From Burkholderia sp. 9120 (lineage in GTDB: Bacteria > Pseudomonadota > Gammaproteobacteria > Burkholderiales > Burkholderiaceae), in NCBI RefSeq assembly GCF_000745015.1, contig NZ_JQNA01000002.1, positions 3,162,001-3,226,000 on the forward strand: a stretch of DNA of 64,000 nucleotides. The letters are read 5' to 3'. Of the stretch, positions 52,965 through 61,622 are shown piece by piece. Position numbers and translations under genes: made by a program. The notes under the pieces are model-generated. The model worked only from the letters and a program-made list of their open reading frames with translations, ran no database searches and was not told the origin of the DNA. How positions within the stretch are numbered: position 1 is the first letter of the stretch; the number at the start of each line of letters is the position of its first letter.

Positions 52965-54903
52965 TGCCGAGCGCGGCGCACACCGCGTCGCGGTCGCCGC
53001 CGTGCGCGACCAGCGCCGCGCGGATTTCGTCGGCTTCCACGTGGCGGCTGCGTTCGCGTAGCGTGAGCGCTGATTTTTTCGCGCGCGGTTGAAGGTCGAG
53101 TGTGATTTCAGGCGCGACGGTGCGCAGTATTTCGCGCGTTAGGGCGGCGCCGCTTGTGCCGCCTTGAAGCGCGTCGGTGTCGGTCTCCGTGTCGGCATCG
53201 GCGAGTTCCACCGCGAGCCGTTCGATCACGTTCTGCAATTCACGCACATTGCCCGGCCACGGATAGTGCCGCAAGGCGTCGCCGAGACCTTCCAGAACCC
53301 GTTCCGCCGCCGCGGCATCCGGCAGACGTGCCGCGAGCCTTGGCTCACGCGCGGCGGCCTGCAATAGCAGTTCGACGGCGAGCGGCAGCAGGTCGGTGGG
53401 GCGCTCGCGTAGCGGTGGCAGCGCGATGCTCAAAATGTTCAGCCGGTAGTACAGGTCCGCACGGAACCGCCCCGCTGCGATGCCCTCCGTCAACGCACGA
53501 TGCGTGGCCGCAACGACGCGGATATCGACCCGCGTCGGCTCCGTCGAACCCAACCGAACCACCTCGCGTTCCTGCAGCACGCGCAACAACCGGCTCTGCA
53601 ACGACAACGGCATTTCGCCGATCTCGTCGAGAAACAGCGTGCCACGATGCGCCACTTCGATCAGCCCCGCCTTGCCGCCTTTGCGCGCCCCAGTGAACGC
53701 GCCTTCCTCATAGCCGAACAATTCGCTTTCCAGCAACGCCTCGGGAAACGCGCCGCAATTGATCGCGACGAACGCGAAATCGCGCCGCGCGCTCAACTGA
53801 TGCATGCTCTGCGCGACCATTTCCTTACCCGTGCCGCTTTCGCCGAGAATCAGAACGGTGGCGTCGGAGCGCGCGTAACGCCGGACCAGCGTGCGTACCC
53901 GTTCGATCGAATCGGACGCGCCGACGATATCGTCGAGCCGGTAACGTGCGCTGAACTGCTGCACGCGCTGCCGCGAGCGCAACGTGCGGTCGAGCCGTTC
54001 GACTGCGCGCGATTCCTGAAACGTCAGCACCGTGCCGGCCGCCGCGCCGCTGCTCGCCAGCGGCCCGCGATGCACGACGTAACTCGCGCCGCGCACCGTG
54101 CAGAAAGCGTCGCCGTCCGCTTCCGGCAGACTGCCGGCGAGATCCGGCGCGAGTTCGAGCAATACGCGGCCTACCGCGCGCGCGGCGTCGACGCCGAGCA
54201 GGCTGGCGAGGCGCTGGTTCATCGCTTCGACTCGTCCTTGCGCGTCGAGCGCCACCACGCCATCGCGCAGATGTTGCAGCAGATTGTCGAGCCGTTGACG
54301 ACGCACCGTTTCGCGGCGGGTGGCTTGCGCGACTTCGAGCGCGGTGTCGAAGGCGGCGCGTATCGACGCGCGCGAATAGAGAAACACTGCGCCCATGCCG
54401 GCGTTTGCCGCGAGGTCGGTGGCGAGGCCGGGACCGACCAGCATGTCGATGCCGCGATCGCGCAGATCGAGCACGACGCTTTCCGCGTCCTGCGCGGATT
54501 GATACGACGCTAACGTGACGTCGAGTGCGAAGGCGGCGACGAAGCGCCGTACTTCGTCCGGCGTATTGCCGTGCGTGACGAGGGCGACGTTCGTGCCATC
54601 GCGCCGCGCGCGGGCGAGCGCATGCATCACGTCGAAACCGGTCGGGCTGATCTGCACGACCGGAACCGACACGCGGGTTTTCAGATACGCGCCGTTGGAG
54701 CCGCCCGCGATCACGACATCGGGACGACCCGCGCCTGCCGCTTCGATCTCGCGCACCGCGTCTTCGAAACCGTGCGACACGATGCGCAAATCCGCGCGCT
54801 CCACGTATTCACCGGCGATGTCGAAAAACAGATCGCGCAGGCGACTAATGCTGAGCGCCCAGATACGAGGGCGCTGGCCGGGTTCGAAAAGCGGTGTGCT
54901 CAA
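52921..54903 (-). CDS. prpR: Propionate catabolism activator PrpR (sigma-54 dependent)
   Basis: A 660-residue sigma-54 activator. An N-terminal PrpR domain (RPRIWALSISRLRDLFFD, GGSNGAYLKTRVSVPVV) that senses 2-methylcitrate precedes a PAS-like linker. The AAA+ core has Walker A GESGTGKE and the sigma-54 contact loop GAFTGA; a Fis-type HTH at the end has AALGISKTTLWRKL. No ATG is available near the family N-terminus. TTG 54903 is the likely start. A TTG at 54981 lies inside the operator palindromes and is less plausible. It is divergent from prpC. Confidence 0.9.
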   Translation of the reverse strand: MSTPLFEPGQRPRIWALSISRLRDLFFDIAGEYVERADLRIVSHGFEDAVREIEAAGAGRPDVVIAGGSNGAYLKTRVSVPVVQISPTGFDVMHALARARRDGTNVALVTHGNTPDEVRRFVAAFALDVTLASYQSAQDAESVVLDLRDRGIDMLVGPGLATDLAANAGMGAVFLYSRASIRAAFDTALEVAQATRRETVRRQRLDNLLQHLRDGVVALDAQGRVEAMNQRLASLLGVDAARAVGRVLLELAPDLAGSLPEADGDAFCTVRGASYVVHRGPLASSGAAAGTVLTFQESRAVERLDRTLRSRQRVQQFSARYRLDDIVGASDSIERVRTLVRRYARSDATVLILGESGTGKEMVAQSMHQLSARRDFAFVAINCGAFPEALLESELFGYEEGAFTGARKGGKAGLIEVAHRGTLFLDEIGEMPLSLQSRLLRVLQEREVVRLGSTEPTRVDIRVVAATHRALTEGIAAGRFRADLYYRLNILSIALPPLRERPTDLLPLAVELLLQAAAREPRLAARLPDAAAAERVLEGLGDALRHYPWPGNVRELQNVIERLAVELADADTETDTDALQGGTSGAALTREILRTVAPEITLDLQPRAKKSALTLRERSRHVEADEIRAALVAHGGDRDAVCAALGISKTTLWRKLNAAQ

Positions 54904-54963
54904 GATGGCGTGCTCGCGGCGGGCGTAGGAGGTCCGGCTATTATGCGCCTGTCGATTTCCAAT

Positions 54964-54990
54964 TTGAAATTTCAATTTCAATTATGAAAT
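54964..54990. promoter_or_regulatory. Two adjoining palindromes, probable PrpR upstream activation sites
   Basis: TTGAAATTTCAA (54964-54975, perfect) directly adjoins ATTTCAATTATGAAAT (54975-54990, 6-bp arms around ATTA). Both are AT-rich islands in a GC-rich region. They lie about 67-93 bp upstream of the -24 element of the prpC promoter, a normal distance for sigma-54 activator binding. Confidence 0.6.
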
Positions 54991-55056
54991 CGTTCGTGGA
55001 TGATGCCAGACAGAGGTTTTTTGTTAAATCAGTCACTTAGCTCCGTCTGCCGCGCC

Positions 55057-55072
55057 TGGCCCGTTCTTTGCA
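55057..55072 (+). promoter_or_regulatory. Sigma-54 (-24/-12) promoter of the prpC operon
   Basis: TGGCCCGTTCTTTGCA matches the consensus TGGCACG-N4-TTGC with one mismatch, and the GG and GC are correctly spaced. The transcript should start near 55083, about 43 bp before the prpC ATG. Confidence 0.8.
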
Positions 55073-55125
55073 TTTCAGGCTGCAGTCAAAGTCAAAGCAC
55101 CCCCAATGCATCTGGAGACATACCC

Positions 55126-56295
55126 ATGAGCGAAGCAGACAACAGCACGCCGGCCGCAGGCGCATTCAAACCGAAGAAATCCGTCGCGCTGTCGGGCGTG
55201 ACGGCAGGCAACACGGCGCTGTGCACGGTCGGCAAGACCGGCAACGACCTGCATTACCGTGGCTACGACATTCTCGACATTGCCGGCGCGTGCGAATTCG
55301 AAGAGATCGCTTATCTGCTGGTCCACGAAAAGCTGCCGACCCAAGCCGAACTAACGGCCTACAAGACCAAACTCAAAGGCATGCGCGGCCTGCCCGCGAA
55401 CGTGAAAGCCGCGCTCGAATGGATTCCGGCCGCCGCCCACCCGATGGACGTGATGCGCACCGGCGTCTCGGTGCTCGGCACCGTGCTGCCGGAGAAGGAC
55501 GATCACAGCCTGCCGGGCGCACGCGACATCGCCGATAAGCTGATGGCCTCGCTCGGTTCGATGCTGCTCTACTGGTATCACTACTCGCACAACGGCAAGC
55601 GCATCGAAGTGGAAACCGACGACGATTCGATCGGCGGCCATTTCCTGCACCTGCTGCATGGCGTGGAGCCGTCGAAGTCGTGGGTCGACGCGATGCATGT
55701 GTCGCTGAACCTGTACGCCGAGCACGAATTCAACGCGTCGACCTTTACCGGCCGCGTGATCGCGGGCACGGGTTCGGACATCTATTCGGCGATCACCGGC
55801 GCGATCGGCGCGCTGCGCGGCCCGAAACACGGTGGCGCCAACGAAGTCGCGTTCGAAATCCAGTCGCGCTATCAGACGCCGGACGAAGCCGAAGCGGACA
55901 TCCGCCGTCGCGTGGAAAACAAGGAAGTGGTGATCGGTTTCGGTCACCCGGTGTACACGATTTCGGACCCGCGCAACAAGGTCATCAAGGAAATCGCGAA
56001 AAAGCTCTCGAAAGAAGCGGGCAACAACAAGCTGTTCAGCATCGCCGAGCGGCTCGAATCGGTCATGTGGGAAGCGAAGAAGATGTTCCCGAATCTCGAC
56101 TGGTTCAGCGCGGTGTCGTATCACATGATGGGCGTGCCGACGGCGATGTTCACGCCGCTGTTCGTGATCGCCCGTACGGCCGGCTGGAGCGCGCACATCA
56201 TCGAGCAGCGGATCGATAACAAGATCATCCGCCCGAGCGCGAATTACACCGGTCCGGACGATCTGCCGTTCGTGCCGCTCGCGAAGCGCGTGTAA
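55126..56295 (+). CDS. prpC: 2-methylcitrate synthase
   Basis: A 389-residue citrate synthase family enzyme condensing propionyl-CoA with oxaloacetate. Visible motifs are [33 protein letters not shown] with the active-site His/Asn, and [12 protein letters not shown]. Length and motifs match PrpC, and the locus fixes it as methylcitrate rather than citrate synthase. ATG 55126 has GGAGA 9 bp upstream. It directly follows the promoter and not prpB, which normally comes first. A strong terminator follows 57 bp after the stop. Confidence 0.93.
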   Translation: MSEADNSTPAAGAFKPKKSVALSGVTAGNTALCTVGKTGNDLHYRGYDILDIAGACEFEEIAYLLVHEKLPTQAELTAYKTKLKGMRGLPANVKAALEWIPAAAHPMDVMRTGVSVLGTVLPEKDDHSLPGARDIADKLMASLGSMLLYWYHYSHNGKRIEVETDDDSIGGHFLHLLHGVEPSKSWVDAMHVSLNLYAEHEFNASTFTGRVIAGTGSDIYSAITGAIGALRGPKHGGANEVAFEIQSRYQTPDEAEADIRRRVENKEVVIGFGHPVYTISDPRNKVIKEIAKKLSKEAGNNKLFSIAERLESVMWEAKKMFPNLDWFSAVSYHMMGVPTAMFTPLFVIARTAGWSAHIIEQRIDNKIIRPSANYTGPDDLPFVPLAKRV

Positions 56296-56352
56296 CACCG
56301 TTTGTGTTTTCTCCTCCATTGCGTCTCTAGAGCGCGATGCAATGAAGTTAGG

Positions 56353-56390
56353 CCTTGGCTCGCTGAAACCCCGAGCCAAGGTCGTTTTTT
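56353..56390 (+). terminator. Rho-independent terminator between prpC and acnD
   Basis: A 10-bp perfect stem CCTTGGCTCG / CGAGCCAAGG with a 9-base loop is followed by TCGTTTTTT. It is the clearest intrinsic terminator in the window. It lies inside what would otherwise be a prpC-acnD-prpF operon. Confidence 0.85.
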
Positions 56391-56566
56391 GCAGCGGCAT
56401 GCCACGGCGCGTTTACCCGGCCAGCAGCAAACCAGCGCGCGACAGCGAGCTAAACTACTCACACTGTCCGACTGATCCGCCGGCCGAGCGCCGCTAACAA
56501 AGGATCAGCGGATGGCGACCGGCACCAGCCGTCGTCCCCGGATCATTACTGTTCGTCCCCTACGCC

Positions 56567-59164
56567 ATGAATACTGCCAACCGCAAACGCCTTCCCGGCA
56601 CCCAACTGGACTTCTTCGACACGCGCGCCGCGGTCGACGCGATCCAGCCCGGCGCTTACGACACCTTGCCGTACACCTCGCGCGTGCTGGCCGAAAACCT
56701 CGTGCGGCGCTGCGATCCGGTGACGCTGGTCGCGTCGCTGAAACAGATTATCGAACGCAAACGCGAGCTGGATTTCCCGTGGTTTCCGGCGCGCGTGGTG
56801 TGTCACGACATTCTCGGCCAGACCGCGCTGGTCGACCTCGCCGGCCTGCGCGATGCGATCGCCGCGCAAGGCGGCGATCCCGCCATGGTCAACCCGGTGG
56901 TGCCGACGCAACTCGTGGTGGACCATTCGCTGGCCGTCGAATGCGGCGGCTTCGATCCGGACGCGTTCGCCAAGAACCGCGCGATCGAAGATCGTCGTAA
57001 TGAAGATCGCTTCGATTTCATCAACTGGACCAAGCGCGCGTTCAAGAACGTCGACGTGATTCCGCCGGGCAACGGCATCCTGCACCAGATCAATCTCGAA
57101 CGGATGAGCCCGGTGGTGCAGGTGAAAGACGGCGTGGCGTTTCCCGATACGCTGGTCGGCACGGATTCCCATACACCGATGGTGGACGCGCTCGGCGTGA
57201 TCGCGATCGGCGTGGGCGGACTCGAAGCGGAAAGCGTGATGCTGGGCCGCGCTTCGTATATGCGCTTGCCGGATATGGTCGGTGTGGAACTGACGGGCAA
57301 GCCGGCCGAAGGCATCACGGCAACCGATGTAGTGCTCTCGTTGACCGAATTCCTGCGCAAGGAAAAAGTGGTCGGCGCGTACCTCGAATTTTATGGCGCG
57401 GGTACGGCGAGTTTGACGCTCGGCGACCGCGCGACGATCGCCAACATGGCGCCGGAATTCGGCGCGACCGCGGCGATGTTTTATATCGATGAGCAGACCA
57501 TCAAGTATCTGAAGCTCACCGGCCGCGATGACGAACTCGTCAAGCTGGTGGAGACGTATGCGAAGGAAACTGGCTTGTGGGCCGATAGCCTGAAGCACGC
57601 CGAGTACGAGCGCGTGCTCACGTTCGATCTGTCGACGGTGGTGCGCACGTTGGCGGGGCCGTCGAATCCGCATCGCCGTTTGCCGGTGTCGGAACTGGCG
57701 GCGCGCGGCATTAGCGGCAAGGTGGAGAACGAGCCGGGTTTGATGCCGGACGGTGCGGTGATTATCGCCGCGATCACCAGCTGCACGAACACCAACAATC
57801 CGCGCAACATGATCGCCGCCGGTCTGCTCGCGCGTAATGCGAACCGGCGCGGCCTGACCCGCAAGCCGTGGGCGAAGACGTCGCTCGCGCCGGGCTCGAA
57901 GGCCGTCACGTTGTATCTGGAAGAGGCCGGCTTGCTGCCGGAACTGGAGCAACTCGGCTTCGGCGTGGTCGCGTATGCGTGTACGTCGTGCAACGGGATG
58001 TCCGGTGCACTGGATCCGGTGATTCAGAAGGAAGTGGTCGAGCGCGATCTGTATGCGACCGCTGTGCTGTCGGGTAACCGGAATTTCGATGGCCGGATTC
58101 ATCCGTACGCGAAGCAGGCGTTTCTCGCTTCGCCGCCGTTGGTGGTGGCGTATGCGATTGCGGGCACGATCCGTTTCGACATCGAGAAAGATGTACTCGG
58201 TGTCGACGCCGACGGTCACGCTGTCACGCTGAAGGACATCTGGCCGACCGATGCGGAGATCGATGCGATCGTGGCTTCTAGCGTGAAGCCGGAGCAATTC
58301 CGCAAGGTGTACGAGCCGATGTTCGCGGTTTCAGTGGACACGGGCGCGCCGGCGAATCCGTTGTATGACTGGCGTGAGATGAGTACTTACATTCGACGTC
58401 CGCCGTATTGGGAAGGCGCGCTTGCAGGTGAGCGCACGCTCGCAGGCATGCGTCCGCTGGCCGTGCTGGGCGACAACATCACGACGGATCACCTGTCGCC
58501 TTCCAACGCGATTCTGCTGGATAGTGCGTCGGGCGAATACCTCGCGAAAATGGGCCTGCCGGAAGAGGATTTCAATTCGTATGCGACGCATCGCGGCGAT
58601 CACCTGACCGCGCAGCGCGCCACCTTTGCGAATCCGACGCTGAAGAACGAGATGGTGGTCGAGGACGGCGAGGTGAAGGCCGGTTCGCTGGCACGTATCG
58701 AGCCTGATGGCAAGGTTACCCGCATGTGGGAAGCCATCGAAACGTATATGGAGCGCAAGCAGCCGTTGATCGTGATTGCCGGGGCTGATTATGGCCAGGG
58801 CTCGTCGCGCGATTGGGCGGCCAAGGGCGTGCGGCTTGCCGGTGCGGAAGCGATTGTGGCAGAGGGCTTCGAACGGATTCACCGGACGAATCTCGTCGGC
58901 ATGGGCGTGTTGCCGCTGGAGTTCAAACCTGGGGTGAACCGGCTTACGCTGGCTATCGACGGTACTGAAACGTTCGACGTGATCGGTGAACGCAAACCGC
59001 GTGCAGATTTGACGCTGGTGATTCATCGCAGGAACGGGGAGCGTGTCGACGTGCCGGTGACATGCCGGCTCGATACCGCGGAAGAGGTTTCCATTTACGA
59101 AGCCGGCGGCGTGTTGCAACGCTTCGCGCAGGATTTTCTGGAATCGTCGAAGGCGGCGGCTTAA
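56567..59164 (+). CDS. acnD: Fe/S-dependent 2-methylisocitrate dehydratase AcnD
   Basis: An 865-residue aconitase-family enzyme that, with PrpF, converts 2-methylcitrate to 2-methyl-cis-aconitate. The [4Fe-4S] ligands are in ITSCTNTNNP and YACTSCNGMSG, and the C-terminal swivel domain has YGQGSSRDWAAKG. It is shorter than AcnA and of the AcnD kind, consistent with prpF beside it. The ATG at 56567 has only a weak ribosome site. A better site (AAAGGATC) stands before an out-of-frame ATG at 56512, which may matter for translation. It is 271 bp downstream of prpC, beyond the terminator. Confidence 0.92.
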   Translation: MNTANRKRLPGTQLDFFDTRAAVDAIQPGAYDTLPYTSRVLAENLVRRCDPVTLVASLKQIIERKRELDFPWFPARVVCHDILGQTALVDLAGLRDAIAAQGGDPAMVNPVVPTQLVVDHSLAVECGGFDPDAFAKNRAIEDRRNEDRFDFINWTKRAFKNVDVIPPGNGILHQINLERMSPVVQVKDGVAFPDTLVGTDSHTPMVDALGVIAIGVGGLEAESVMLGRASYMRLPDMVGVELTGKPAEGITATDVVLSLTEFLRKEKVVGAYLEFYGAGTASLTLGDRATIANMAPEFGATAAMFYIDEQTIKYLKLTGRDDELVKLVETYAKETGLWADSLKHAEYERVLTFDLSTVVRTLAGPSNPHRRLPVSELAARGISGKVENEPGLMPDGAVIIAAITSCTNTNNPRNMIAAGLLARNANRRGLTRKPWAKTSLAPGSKAVTLYLEEAGLLPELEQLGFGVVAYACTSCNGMSGALDPVIQKEVVERDLYATAVLSGNRNFDGRIHPYAKQAFLASPPLVVAYAIAGTIRFDIEKDVLGVDADGHAVTLKDIWPTDAEIDAIVASSVKPEQFRKVYEPMFAVSVDTGAPANPLYDWREMSTYIRRPPYWEGALAGERTLAGMRPLAVLGDNITTDHLSPSNAILLDSASGEYLAKMGLPEEDFNSYATHRGDHLTAQRATFANPTLKNEMVVEDGEVKAGSLARIEPDGKVTRMWEAIETYMERKQPLIVIAGADYGQGSSRDWAAKGVRLAGAEAIVAEGFERIHRTNLVGMGVLPLEFKPGVNRLTLAIDGTETFDVIGERKPRADLTLVIHRRNGERVDVPVTCRLDTAEEVSIYEAGGVLQRFAQDFLESSKAAA

Positions 59165-59325
59165 GGCTGCTTTTCTAGCCTTTCTGTTGGATTGGTTGGC
59201 TTGGTTGCGTCGCTGGGATTGCATTGAAGAGGTTTTATCGCTTCATGCGGCTCCCGGCGGCGAACGTAACGCAGGGTGCGAGCGGCAGAGTTTATTAGAG
59301 CCGCTCGCCATATCAGGACACTTTC

Positions 59326-60516
59326 ATGGCCCACTCACCCCAGATCAAGATTCCGGCTACCTATATGCGTGGCGGCACCAGCAAAGGTGTGTTCTTTCGC
59401 CTGCAGGATTTGCCCGAGTCGGCGCAAGTACCCGGCGCCGCGCGCGACGCGTTGCTGATGCGCGTGATCGGCAGCCCCGATCCTTATGGCAAGCAGACCG
59501 ACGGTATGGGCGGCGCGACGTCGAGCACCAGCAAGACGGTGATCATCGCCAAAAGCAGCAAGCCCGATCACGATGTGGATTACCTGTTCGGGCAGGTATC
59601 GATCGATCAGGCTTTTGTCGATTGGAGCGGGAATTGCGGCAACCTTTCCGCTGCGGTCGGGCCGTTCGCGATTAGCGCGGGACTCGTCGATCCGAGCCGG
59701 ATTCCGCGTGACGGCGTCGCTATCGTGCGGATCTGGCAGGCCAATATCGGCAAGACGATCATCGGCCATGTGCCGATGACGGATGGCGCTGTGCAGGAGA
59801 CCGGCGATTTCGAACTGGACGGCGTGACCTTTCCGGCGGCCGAGGTTCAGCTTGAATTCATGGACCCGGCGGCGGAAGAAGAGGGCGGCGGCGGGTCGAT
59901 GTTCCCGACCGGCAATCTGGTGGATGAACTTGACGTGCCGGGCGTTGGTACGTTGAAGGCGACCATGATCAACGCGGGTATTCCGACTATTTTTATCGAG
60001 GCGGAAGCGATCGGGTACAAGGGCACGGAGTTGCAGGACGCGATCAATAGCGACGAGAAAGCACTCGCGATGTTCGAGACGATCCGTGCGCATGGCGCGT
60101 TGCGGATGGGGCTGATCAAGCAGCTCGACGAGATCGCGACGCGGCAGCATACGCCGAAGGTCGCGTTTGTCGCTAAGCCGGCCGAGTATGTGGCTTCTAG
60201 TGGCAAGCGCGTTGCGGCGGCGGAGGTTGATGTACTGGTGCGGGCGATGTCGATGGGCAAGCTGCATCACGCAATGATGGGAACGGCTGCGGTGGCGATC
60301 GGCACGGCGGCGGCGATCTCGGGGACGTTGGTGAATCTTGCGGCTGGTGGTGGCGAGCGCGAAGCGGTGCGATTCGGGCATCCGTCAGGGACGTTGCGCG
60401 TGGGGGCGGAGGCGCGTGAGAGCGGCGGCGAGTGGACCGTGACCAAGGCCATCATGAGTCGTAGTGCGCGCGTGTTGATGGAAGGGTGGGTGCGGGTGCC
60501 GCGTGAGGGAGATTGA
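59326..60516 (+). CDS. prpF: 2-methylaconitate cis-trans isomerase PrpF
   Basis: A 396-residue protein of the diaminopimelate-epimerase-like fold, starting IKIPATYMRGGTSKGVFF. It carries the MGGATSSTSKTVII region and NCGNLSAAVGPFA (catalytic Cys region) typical of PrpF. It isomerises 2-methyl-trans-aconitate so AcnD's product can be hydrated to 2-methylisocitrate. A 7-bp hairpin (59280-59306) lies just before the start but without a U-run. The next gene begins right after or overlapping its stop. Confidence 0.92.
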   Translation: MAHSPQIKIPATYMRGGTSKGVFFRLQDLPESAQVPGAARDALLMRVIGSPDPYGKQTDGMGGATSSTSKTVIIAKSSKPDHDVDYLFGQVSIDQAFVDWSGNCGNLSAAVGPFAISAGLVDPSRIPRDGVAIVRIWQANIGKTIIGHVPMTDGAVQETGDFELDGVTFPAAEVQLEFMDPAAEEEGGGGSMFPTGNLVDELDVPGVGTLKATMINAGIPTIFIEAEAIGYKGTELQDAINSDEKALAMFETIRAHGALRMGLIKQLDEIATRQHTPKVAFVAKPAEYVASSGKRVAAAEVDVLVRAMSMGKLHHAMMGTAAVAIGTAAAISGTLVNLAAGGGEREAVRFGHPSGTLRVGAEARESGGEWTVTKAIMSRSARVLMEGWVRVPREGD

Positions 60517-60530
60517 TTGAGGGCGTCGAG

Positions 60531-61550
60531 ATGTCAATAGATCCTGTCAGGCTCAAGCTGGAAGAACTTCTGGATGCAAACGCCCGCTTCGATCTGGCGG
60601 CCAGAGGCACAACCAACCATTGTCCGATGGCGCTTGTCGCATTGGCCGAAATGGGGGCGTCCGCAGAGAGACTGCAGGCGTTCTTCGATAGGTGGGAGCG
60701 AGAGTACGCGTTGAGCGCGTCTCCGGTCGAAACGCTCATTGCGCGCGGAGAATGGTCCCGGCACCTCGGCAATGCCGCTGCGTTCGGTGCTTTGCGTCTA
60801 TTGTTTCTGGACTGGATCACGGAAGTCGGATCGGCTCCGGTCATCGTGGCTGTGCTGAACGAAGTGCCGTTTGCACCGGCAAGCGAAGCCTTTCACGCGC
60901 TCATCAGGCTGACGTATGGCATTGAGGCGGCGCATTCCGGCGAGATCGCTTCGGGCCTGGCGGCGTTGGTTTCTTCGCATCTGCCTGTCGACGTGCAGTT
61001 TGATGAAAGGCGTGCCGCGGAAAGTGTCGAGGCCGCGTTTGAACATGTCGTCGACGCAATGGGCGGTAGCGCTGTCGAAGGGAGTTCGATTACGTCACGC
61101 CTGCGCGTTGTTGCAAGCGACGTGCGATTCAGGCAAGCCGTCCTTGCACCTCCAGTCTCGGCATGTTTACTCGATGACGTGGCGCAGGCGACGATTGCCG
61201 CTTACTGGCGCTCGCGAAATTTCACGATCCTCCACACGGTGACCGCCTCACACGCGGCGCGAATTCTTTTCGCGCAATTGCCGGAGGCGATGGCGGCGCG
61301 ATTGTTGCCCGGCTTGTGGGTTGCGTTGTGCGCGGCTTATGTGACGGTGGGCAGGCGGGCGAGCGGGGAAGGGGATGTTCCTGATCTCGCCGTGAGCTGG
61401 AGCGACGTGCAGCGATTAGCCGTGGCTTCGAACGACGATCACGTGATCAAGCTGGCGTACACGTGTCTTTGTGAGTACCGTCGGCAGCCATCGGCGGTTT
61501 ATCTTGCGGCGGCGGCGCGGGTGGTGGGGTTGGATTTGGGGCGGCGGTAG
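60531..61550 (+). CDS. Questin oxidase-like protein
   Basis: A 339-residue protein related to the questin oxidase family (first described from fungal polyketide pathways). The visible family feature is NHCPMALVALAEMGA near residue 30, followed by FFDRWEREY. ATG 60531 is preferred. A TTG at 60513 would overlap the prpF stop by 4 bp and is an alternative, coupled start. It has no transmembrane segment or signal. It probably shares the prpF transcript, but no role in propionate metabolism is known to me, so the pairing could be coincidental. Confidence 0.75.
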   Translation: MSIDPVRLKLEELLDANARFDLAARGTTNHCPMALVALAEMGASAERLQAFFDRWEREYALSASPVETLIARGEWSRHLGNAAAFGALRLLFLDWITEVGSAPVIVAVLNEVPFAPASEAFHALIRLTYGIEAAHSGEIASGLAALVSSHLPVDVQFDERRAAESVEAAFEHVVDAMGGSAVEGSSITSRLRVVASDVRFRQAVLAPPVSACLLDDVAQATIAAYWRSRNFTILHTVTASHAARILFAQLPEAMAARLLPGLWVALCAAYVTVGRRASGEGDVPDLAVSWSDVQRLAVASNDDHVIKLAYTCLCEYRRQPSAVYLAAAARVVGLDLGRR

Positions 61551-61622
61551 AGGCGTCCCCGCTTCGCCTCCCACGCAACGCCCGTCGCTCTCGCCTGTGA
61601 GGGTATCTCCGGCGACGACCCT

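Noticed and set aside
59280..59306. Terminator before prpF
   Set aside because: The GAGCGGC/GCCGCTC stem has no U-run and lies 19 bp before the prpF start. It may affect translation but is not a terminator.
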